Shown here: positions 58,638-64,000 of the stretch, piece after piece
Numbering within the stretch: position 1 is the stretch's first letter
How the letters are laid out: each line of letters starts with the position of its first letter
From: Mycobacterium sp. IS-1590
GTDB lineage: Bacteria > Actinomycetota > Actinomycetes > Mycobacteriales > Mycobacteriaceae
Direction: 5' to 3'
Assembly (NCBI RefSeq): GCF_001500025.1
Contig: NZ_LQIW01000034.1
Location: 62,001-126,000, forward strand
DNA: 64,000 nucleotides
The notes under the pieces: generated by a model
Told to the model about the DNA's origin: nothing
What the model saw: the letters and a program-made list of their open reading frames with translations, nothing else
The model's database searches: none
Program-made: the position numbers and the translations under genes

Positions 58638-60569
58638 CTACAGCTGCACCGGGTAGGTCGGCTCGCCGATCTGCGGGGTGATGCTGTGCTCGACGAAGAT
58701 CGCGTGCCACAGCATGAAGACCAGCACGGTCCACAGCCGGCGGCTGTGATCGCTTGTGCCGTCGCGGTGTTCGTCGAGCATCGTGCGGACCGCCGCAAGG
58801 TCGACCAGCTCGCCCGCCTGCGACGAGTTGACCATCGAGTACGCCCAGTCCTGCAGTTCGCCTGCCCGCAGCCAGTGCCGGATCGGCACCGGGAAGCCCA
58901 GCTTGGGCCGGTTGAGCACGTGCTCGGGAACGATGGGTTCCAATGCCCGTCGTAATGCGAATTTCGTTGTGGCCCTGGTGATCTTCTGGTCATACGGCAG
59001 GCGGGAAGCGACGGCGAAAACCTCGGGGTCGAGGAAGGGCACCCGCAGTTCGAGCGAATTGGCCATCGTCATCTTGTCGGCCTTGACCAGGATGTCGCCG
59101 CGCAACCAGGTGAACAGGTCGACGTGTTGCATGCGCGCGACCGGGTCCCAACCCTGCGACGCGGCGTACACCGGCGCGGTCACGTCGGTATGCGTCCACT
59201 CCTGGCGGAACCGGGGAAGCACCGCGCGCAGTTGCTCGTCGGAGAAGCTGCGCGCATTGCCGTAGTAGCGCTCCTCGAGCGTGAGCGAACCGCGGTGCAG
59301 CAGGCTCTTGCCGCGCATCCCCTCGGGCAGCGGGCGCGACGCCCGCCCCAGCGACCGCCGCACCGACCGCGGCAGGTATTCGAATGGCTTCAGCGACAAC
59401 GGTTCCCGGTAGATGGTGTAGCCGCCGAACAGCTCGTCGGCGCCCTCGCCGGAAAGCACCACCTTGACGTGCTTGCGGGCTTCGCGGGCGATGAAGAACA
59501 ACGGCACCAGCGCCGGGTCGGCGACGGGTTCGTCGAGATACCAGACGATTTCGGGCAGCGCGTCGACGAACTCCGACTGGCTGACGACCTTGGTCACATG
59601 CCGGGCGCCGATCGCCTCTGCCGAGGCGACCGCGACGTCGACCTCGGAGAAACCCTCCCGTTCGAACCCGGTGGTGAACGTGATCAACCGCGGGTTGTGC
59701 CGCATGGCCAGCGCGGCGATCGCCGTCGAGTCGATGCCGCCGGAAAGGAACGCGCCCACCGTCACGTCGGCACGCATGTGCTTGGCGACCGAATCCTCGA
59801 GCACCGCGGTGATCTCGTCGTAGCGGTGCTGTTCGCGGCCCGCGGCGAACGGCACAGGGGAGAACCGGGGGTGGAAGTAGCGGGTGACCTCGAGTTCGCC
59901 GCCCGGCCGCACCCGACCGTAGCTGCCCGACTCCAGCCGCCGGATCCCGACGTTCAAGGTCTCCGGCTCGGGGACGTACTGCAGCACCGTGTAGTGCTGA
60001 ACGGCCCGCTGATCGATGTCGAGATCGAGGTCCAGTTCCTCGGTCAGCTCGAGCAAGCACTTCTTCTCGCTGCCCGCCGCCGTGCCGCCCGGGCCGGTGG
60101 CCAGGTAGAGCGGCTTGATGCCGAACGGGTCGCGCGCGCAGAACAGCTCGCCGACGACGGTGTCCCACAGCGCGAAGGCGAACATGCCGCGAAGCCTGGT
60201 GAGCGCGTCGGTGCCCCAGTGGTGGTACGCCGCGATGATCGTCTCACCGTCGCCGTCGGTGTTGAACGTCACGCCGTGCCGGGCCGTCAGCTCCTCGCGT
60301 AGTTCGAGGTAGTTGTAGATCTCGCCGTTGAACACCAGCACATAGCGGTCGGGCGTGTCCGGCGGTCCCCACCGCAGGGGTTGGTGGCTGTGGGCGATGT
60401 CGATGATCGACAGCCGGTTGAAACCGAGCACCACCCGGTCATCGGACCAGGTCCCCGGCTCGTCGGGGCCGCGATGACGCATCAGGTGCGACGCGCCGGA
60501 CACCGCGTCGATCAGCGCGGGGGAGACGTCAGCGGACGGGTCACGTACCAGGGCCAGCAGTCCGCACAC
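58638..60569 (-). CDS. asnB: Asparagine synthase (glutamine-hydrolysing) AsnB
   Basis: Makes asparagine, or amidates a related substrate, using glutamine. The 643-residue protein starts at GTG 60569 so that the catalytic nucleophile is Cys2 (VCGLLALVR). The glutaminase domain shows MRHRGPDEPGTW, NRLSIIDIAH and FNGEIYNYLELREEL. The synthetase domain has the ATP pyrophosphatase loop AFLSGGIDSTAIAALA and LSGEGADELFGGY. M. tuberculosis AsnB (Rv2201) is implicated in amidation-type functions and intrinsic drug tolerance. A -10 hexamer on the minus strand sets the start on the GTG. Confidence 0.96.
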   Translation of the reverse strand: MCGLLALVRDPSADVSPALIDAVSGASHLMRHRGPDEPGTWSDDRVVLGFNRLSIIDIAHSHQPLRWGPPDTPDRYVLVFNGEIYNYLELREELTARHGVTFNTDGDGETIIAAYHHWGTDALTRLRGMFAFALWDTVVGELFCARDPFGIKPLYLATGPGGTAAGSEKKCLLELTEELDLDLDIDQRAVQHYTVLQYVPEPETLNVGIRRLESGSYGRVRPGGELEVTRYFHPRFSPVPFAAGREQHRYDEITAVLEDSVAKHMRADVTVGAFLSGGIDSTAIAALAMRHNPRLITFTTGFEREGFSEVDVAVASAEAIGARHVTKVVSQSEFVDALPEIVWYLDEPVADPALVPLFFIAREARKHVKVVLSGEGADELFGGYTIYREPLSLKPFEYLPRSVRRSLGRASRPLPEGMRGKSLLHRGSLTLEERYYGNARSFSDEQLRAVLPRFRQEWTHTDVTAPVYAASQGWDPVARMQHVDLFTWLRGDILVKADKMTMANSLELRVPFLDPEVFAVASRLPYDQKITRATTKFALRRALEPIVPEHVLNRPKLGFPVPIRHWLRAGELQDWAYSMVNSSQAGELVDLAAVRTMLDEHRDGTSDHSRRLWTVLVFMLWHAIFVEHSITPQIGEPTYPVQL

Positions 60570-60575
60570 GGCGCC

Positions 60576-60581
60576 AGTATG
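60576..60581 (-). promoter_or_regulatory. -10 hexamer of asnB, leaderless
   Basis: Minus-strand CATACT predicts initiation exactly on the GTG at 60569. It supports the start that puts Cys at position 2. Confidence 0.4.
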
Positions 60582-60598
60582 CCTAATGGCGAGGTGTG

Positions 60599-60628
60599 TT
60601 GAGACCTGCACCCGGGCGTGGTCTACGC
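60599..60628 (+). promoter_or_regulatory. Promoter of ctaC
   Basis: TTGAGA (60599-60604) and TACGCT (60623-60628) with an 18-bp spacer form a SigA-type promoter. It gives a leader of about 63 bases ending in the TAGGAGG ribosome-binding site of ctaC. Confidence 0.55.
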
Positions 60629-60697
60629 TGCGTAGTATTCGCTCCAGAAATTGACCGCACCGCGGTCGCGCGTCACTGACTTCTAGGAGGCTCCAAC

Positions 60698-61765
60698 GTG
60701 ACACCTCGCGGGCTGAAGGCGGTGGCGCGGACCGCGTCGCTGGCAGTCGTCCTGGGTGCTACGGCGTTGCTGCTCAGCGGTTGCAGCTGGTCCGAGGTGC
60801 TGGGCCTGGGTTGGCCGAAGGGCATCACGCCCGAAGCCCACGTCAACCGCGAACTGTGGATCGGTTCGGTGATCGCCTCGTTGGTCGTGGGTGCCATCGT
60901 GTGGGGACTCATCTTCTGGTCCTCGGCGTTCCACCGGGCCAAGAAGACCGACACCGAGTTGCCGCGCCAGTTCGGTTACAACATGCCGCTGGAACTGGTG
61001 CTGACCGTCATCCCGTTCCTGATCATCTCGGTGCTCTTCTACTTCACCGTGGTGGTGCAGGAAAGGATGCTGCACGAGGAGTCGAACCCCGAGGTCGTCG
61101 TCGACGTCACCGCCTTCCAGTGGAACTGGAAGTTCGGCTACAACAAGGTCGACTTCTCCGACGGCACCTTCACCTATGACGGCGCCGACCCCGAGCGCGC
61201 GGCCGCCGTGGCCTCCGGACCCGAGGGTCTGGAGGGTGAGCACGGCGGCGAGGAAGGCTCACACCAGCCCGAATTCGGTGTCATCGCCGGTAAGCACCCG
61301 CAAGACCGCTCGTATCTGGCGTTCGACAAGGTCGAGACGCTGGGTTCCTCCTCGGAGATCCCGGTGCTCGTGGTGCCGTCCGGTAAGCGCATCGAGTTCC
61401 GGATCGCCTCCGCCGACGTCATCCACGGATTCTGGGTGCCGGAGTTCCTGTTCAAGCGCGACGTGATGCCGAACCCGCGGGCGAACAACTCCGACAACAC
61501 CTTCCAGATCAGCGAGATCACCCAGACCGGGGCGTTCGTCGGGCGGTGCACCGAGATGTGCGGCACCTACCACGCGATGATGAACTTCGAACTGCGCGTG
61601 GTGGAGCCCAACGACTTCAAGGCCTATCTGCAGCAGCGCATCGACGGCAAGACCAACGCCCAGGCGCTGCAGGCGATCAACCAGCCGCCGACCGCCGTCA
61701 CCACCAAGCCGTTCGACACCCGTCGCGGTGAACTGGCGCCCCAGCTCACGCAGGCCAGCAAGTAG
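60698..61765 (+). CDS. ctaC: Cytochrome c oxidase subunit II (CtaC)
   Basis: The CuA subunit of the aa3 oxidase, which receives electrons from cytochrome cc of the bcc complex. The 355-residue precursor has a lipoprotein signal (LLLSGC, Cys29), two membrane helices (about 52-75 and 96-120), a periplasmic cupredoxin domain with an actinobacterial acidic insertion (ERAAAVASGPEGLEGEHGG), and the CuA site in GRCTEMCGTYHAMM. The C-terminal 50 residues extend past the usual end. GTG 60698 follows TAGGAGG. ctaF follows after 9 bp. Confidence 0.97.
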   Translation: MTPRGLKAVARTASLAVVLGATALLLSGCSWSEVLGLGWPKGITPEAHVNRELWIGSVIASLVVGAIVWGLIFWSSAFHRAKKTDTELPRQFGYNMPLELVLTVIPFLIISVLFYFTVVVQERMLHEESNPEVVVDVTAFQWNWKFGYNKVDFSDGTFTYDGADPERAAAVASGPEGLEGEHGGEEGSHQPEFGVIAGKHPQDRSYLAFDKVETLGSSSEIPVLVVPSGKRIEFRIASADVIHGFWVPEFLFKRDVMPNPRANNSDNTFQISEITQTGAFVGRCTEMCGTYHAMMNFELRVVEPNDFKAYLQQRIDGKTNAQALQAINQPPTAVTTKPFDTRRGELAPQLTQASK

Positions 61766-61774
61766 GGACACCAC

Positions 61775-62194
61775 ATGCATATCGAAGCCCGGCTGTTCGA
61801 GTTCCTGACCGCGTTCTTCGTTCTCGCCGCCATCGTCTACGCGGTGCTGACCGCGATGTTCCAGTACGGCGGCATCGAATGGGCCGGCACCACCGCGCTG
61901 GTGTTGACCGCCGGCCTGACGCTGATCACCGGTACGTTCTTCCGGTTCGTCGCACGGCGCCTGGACACCCGCCCCGAGGACTACGAGGACGCCGAGATCA
62001 GCGACGGCGCCGGTGAGCTCGGTTTCTTCAGCCCGCACAGCTGGTGGCCGGTCATGGTCGCGCTGTCGGCATCGATCGCCGCGGTCGGGGTGGCGCTGTG
62101 GCTGCCGTGGCTCATCGTGGCAGGCGCGTGCTTCGTGATCACGACGGTCGCGGGTCTGACGTTCGAGTACTACACCGGTCCTGAGAAGCACTGA
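61775..62194 (+). CDS. ctaF: Cytochrome c oxidase polypeptide 4 (CtaF)
   Basis: The small fourth subunit of actinobacterial aa3 oxidase. The 139-residue protein has four predicted membrane helices (about 8-30, 37-57, 88-107, 110-130) and the family segments MHIEARLFEFLTAFF, ARRLDTRPEDYEDAEISDGAGELGFFSPHSWWP and the C-terminal FEYYTGPEKH. It is co-transcribed with ctaC. Confidence 0.97.
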   Translation: MHIEARLFEFLTAFFVLAAIVYAVLTAMFQYGGIEWAGTTALVLTAGLTLITGTFFRFVARRLDTRPEDYEDAEISDGAGELGFFSPHSWWPVMVALSASIAAVGVALWLPWLIVAGACFVITTVAGLTFEYYTGPEKH

Positions 62195-62207
62195 CCCGTC
62201 GAACCTG

Positions 62208-62232
62208 CCGCCGTGCCGAACGGCGCGGGCGG
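62208..62232 (+). terminator. Possible terminator behind ctaF
   Basis: CCGCC (62208-62212) pairs with GGCGG (62228-62232) and GCC (62215-62217) with GGC (62222-62224), around a GAAC loop. It begins 13 bp after the ctaF stop and has no T-run. The rest of the 213-bp gap to mmpS3 holds a possible -10 TAGTGT at 62317. Confidence 0.35.
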
Positions 62233-62407
62233 ACAGGGCCTCAGCCAAGGTCACAATCGGACCACCAGTTGCGTCGGGAACCGTGGCGGGTGATCACGCC
62301 CGGTTACGGGGTTGGGTAGTGTTGCCGAGGCACGGTCAGTCGCCGCCGCTGAGCCGGGAGTCTGTGGCGTGCCGCGCCGGTTGAGTAGTCGAGAAGGATA
62401 GGCGTAC

Positions 62408-63271
62408 ATGAGCGGGCCGAATCCCCCGGATGACGAAGGTTCGGATATCCGGGAGCCGAGTCGGGAGTCGGACCAGGCCGGCGGTGACCAGCCTGCGCCG
62501 GATAGCAGCGATACGGACTTTTATTCGCGGGCGTACTCGGCGCCGGAGTCCGAGCAGTTCACCGCGGGCCCGTACGTGCCGGCCGACTCGTCGCTGTACG
62601 ACTACGACAACTATGAGCAGTCCGAGCCGGTCGACCAACCCGCACCGCCACGGTGGCCGTGGGTCGTCGGCGTGGCGGCGATCATCGCGGCCATCGCGCT
62701 GGTGGTCTCCGTTTCGGTACTGGTGACGCGCACCGACACCGACAACCTCGCGATACCCGAGACCTCGACAACGACCGTGGCGCCGCCGGTTCAGGACGAG
62801 ATCACCACGACCACGCCGCCGCCGCCTCCGCCGCCTCCGCCGCCTCCACCGAGCGAAGAGCCACCGCCGCCGCCGCCCGAGACCGTGACGGTGACTCAGG
62901 AGCCGCCGCCTCCGCCGCCCGCACCCGTCGAACCGCCGCCACCGCCGCCGGAGACCACGCCGCCGCCGGCGCCGCCCCCACCCACGACGACCCGTTCGGG
63001 CCCGCGACAGGTCACCTATTCGGTGACGGGAACCAAAGCACCGGGAGACATCATCACCGTGACCTACATCGACGCGTCGGGCCGTAGCCGGACCCAGCGC
63101 AACGTCTACATCCCGTGGTCGTTGACCGTGACCCCGATCTCGCAGTCCGAGGTCGGCTCGGTGCAGGCGTCGAGCCTGTTCCTGGTCAGCCGGCTGAACT
63201 GTTCGATCACCACCAGTGACGGCACCGTGCTGTCGTCGAACACCAACAACGCCGCACAGACCAGCTGCTGA
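62408..63271 (+). CDS. mmpS3: MmpS3-like membrane protein with polyproline region
   Basis: A 287-residue single-pass protein. It has an acidic disordered N terminus (1-80), a membrane helix at about 84-106 (WPWVVGVAAIIAAIALVVSVSVLV), a long proline-rich stretch (about 134-195, with runs of 12, 6, 6 and 6 prolines), and a C-terminal MmpS-type beta-sandwich (TYSVTGTKAPGDIITVTYID ... LNCSITTSDGTVLSSNTNNAAQTSC) with two cysteines. MmpS proteins usually partner MmpL exporters, but no mmpL gene is nearby, as is the case for Rv2198c. It overlaps the next gene by one base. Confidence 0.92.
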   Translation: MSGPNPPDDEGSDIREPSRESDQAGGDQPAPDSSDTDFYSRAYSAPESEQFTAGPYVPADSSLYDYDNYEQSEPVDQPAPPRWPWVVGVAAIIAAIALVVSVSVLVTRTDTDNLAIPETSTTTVAPPVQDEITTTTPPPPPPPPPPPPSEEPPPPPPETVTVTQEPPPPPPAPVEPPPPPPETTPPPAPPPPTTTRSGPRQVTYSVTGTKAPGDIITVTYIDASGRSRTQRNVYIPWSLTVTPISQSEVGSVQASSLFLVSRLNCSITTSDGTVLSSNTNNAAQTSC

Positions 63272-63942
63272 TGACGTACGAAACCGACGCGTCGGGGCGC
63301 TCGCGGTTGACCCCGGCACTGGACCCCAGCGAACTCGACCGCACCGATCGCATCCTGCTCGGCTCGTGTGCGGCGATCTGGCTGGTGGCCCTGGGGACCG
63401 GGGTCGCCGCGACGGTGGCGCTGGTGGACCTCGGGCAGGGGCAGACGGAGCCGTCCGGGGATGCCGGGACGCCGTGGCTGCTCTACACCGTCATCGGGAT
63501 CTCCGCGCTGGTGATCATCGGAGCGGTCCCGCTGCTGTTGCGCGCCCGACGGGACGCGCTCGCCGAATCGCCGCAGCCGCAAGGGGCGGGCCCCGCACCC
63601 GCCGCTTCACCGGCCCCGGGTCGGGCGCGGCCGATGGACCCCACACCGCCCACCGAGAAGTTGTCGTACGCGGCGCCGCGCCAGGAGCGCACGCTCGAGG
63701 CTCCGGAGCCGCCGTCCACGGCCGTGGAACTGCTGTGGCTGCGCTGCGCGGTGGCGATCGCCTGCGCGATCGGCATCGCCATGGTGGCGATCGGTGTGGC
63801 CACCTATCTGATGGCGGTCGACAGCAATGTCGCGGCCTGGGTCTTTTATGCGCTGACCGCCCTGGTCACCCTCGCCATGCCCGTCGTGCCGTGGTTCTAC
63901 CTCAAAGAACTACGCGCCCTGCTCGATCAGCAGGGCGCGTAA
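63271..63942 (+). CDS. Four-helix membrane protein (Rv2197c-like, DUF2561)
   Basis: A 223-residue protein with four predicted membrane helices (about 27-52, 70-90, 158-182, 188-210) and a Pro/Ala-rich cytoplasmic loop between helices 2 and 3. FYALTALVTLAMPVVPWFYLKELR near the C terminus is its most distinctive part. Function unknown. ATG 63271 shares its first base with the mmpS3 stop codon, so the two are translationally coupled. By position it matches Rv2197c. Confidence 0.88.
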   Translation: MTYETDASGRSRLTPALDPSELDRTDRILLGSCAAIWLVALGTGVAATVALVDLGQGQTEPSGDAGTPWLLYTVIGISALVIIGAVPLLLRARRDALAESPQPQGAGPAPAASPAPGRARPMDPTPPTEKLSYAAPRQERTLEAPEPPSTAVELLWLRCAVAIACAIGIAMVAIGVATYLMAVDSNVAAWVFYALTALVTLAMPVVPWFYLKELRALLDQQGA

Positions 63943-63973
63943 GTCCTTCTTCGGTAATTTGCCGGGGGCGGCC

Positions 63974-64000
63974 TCAGTGGTGCCCGTTGGACGAGTCTCC
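63974..64000 (-). CDS. qcrB: Probable QcrB C-terminal end, partial
   Basis: Only eight codons and a stop are present at the right edge: GDSSNGHH read on the minus strand, ending at 63974. QcrB of M. smegmatis, as I recall it, ends in a similar NGHH, and qcrB is the next convergent gene in this conserved order. The evidence is therefore synteny and a short tail. An alternative minus-strand frame (ending PGKLPKKDLRALL) would need a different neighbour and overlap the preceding gene. Confidence 0.5.
   Translation of the reverse strand, partial: GDSSNGHH

Noticed and set aside
62296..62311. GGCGGGTGATCACGCC as a possible operator before mmpS3.
   Set aside because: The symmetry is imperfect and centred only on the common TGATCA; nothing else supports it.
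62815..62990. A CCG-rich repeat tract as a possible PE/PPE or transposon feature.
   Set aside because: It encodes the polyproline region of the MmpS3-like protein in frame.
63943..64000. A minus-strand frame ending PGKLPKKDLRALL, reminiscent of an acyl-CoA ligase C terminus.
   Set aside because: It would overlap the 3' end of the preceding gene, and gene order favours qcrB in the other frame.

Overview
The window is chromosomal DNA of a high-GC actinobacterium, almost certainly a rapidly growing Mycobacterium (Mycolicibacterium). The evidence is gene content and order: read left to right it follows the M. tuberculosis Rv2237-to-Rv2197c block in reverse, with proteins such as GlnA1, GlnA2, LipA, IlvE, CtaC and CaeA that I recognise by length and signature residues. 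No prophage, insertion sequence, CRISPR array or tRNA was seen. M. tuberculosis comparisons here are from memory, not from a search.

Layout. (1) 1-8162: a VOC protein cut by the left edge, an MpaB-like protein, cobD, a SURF1 protein, ptpA/ptkA, then an overlapping run cobC - Nif3 - zinc-ribbon protein - RNase HI/phosphatase fusion. (2) 8159-15057: an accessory stretch, with a cupin regulator divergent from a flavoprotein and methyltransferase, a 2OG-Fe(II) oxygenase, a 13E12-type HNH protein with an SOS box, an LpqN-type lipoprotein, a small Cys-rich secreted protein, a decayed methyltransferase gene, and a VOC/AraC pair. (3) 15115-21837: the RNase P RNA gene rnpB, a CYTH/CHAD protein, an enoyl-CoA hydratase, panB, a wax-ester synthase/DGAT and the protease caeA. 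(4) 21887-29025: a second accessory stretch, holding a secreted protein built on four copies of a 21-residue repeat and a seven-gene TetR/SDR/thioesterase/VOC versus epimerase/sulfotransferase/DUF1214 locus. (5) 29089-37998: nitrogen assimilation, with glnA2, glnE, a thioesterase, an F420-type oxidoreductase, an exported asparaginase with a DoxX protein, and glnA1 under a four-half-site GlnR box. (6) 38154-47955: RDD protein, amidohydrolase lipoprotein, lipoate genes lipB/lipA, the lipoylated E2 dlaT, and ephD. (7) 48026-58637: aminopeptidase, adenylate cyclase, gcvT, ilvE, the cobU/cobT/cobS cobalamin operon, an A-type Fe-S protein and adenosine kinase. (8) 58638-64000: asnB, ctaC/ctaF, mmpS3, a membrane protein, and the last codons of what is probably qcrB.

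The genes connect in several ways. GlnE is the adenylyltransferase acting on GlnA1. LipB and LipA make the lipoyl groups carried by DlaT (and by GcvH, the partner of GcvT). Cobalamin functions sit at both ends (cobD, cobC, phosphatase domain; cobU/T/S). CtaC, CtaF, the SURF1 protein and QcrB all belong to the cytochrome bcc-aa3 branch.

Many genes have a -10 hexamer placed so that transcription would begin at or within about two bases of the start codon (leaderless mRNA). I used this to choose several starts.
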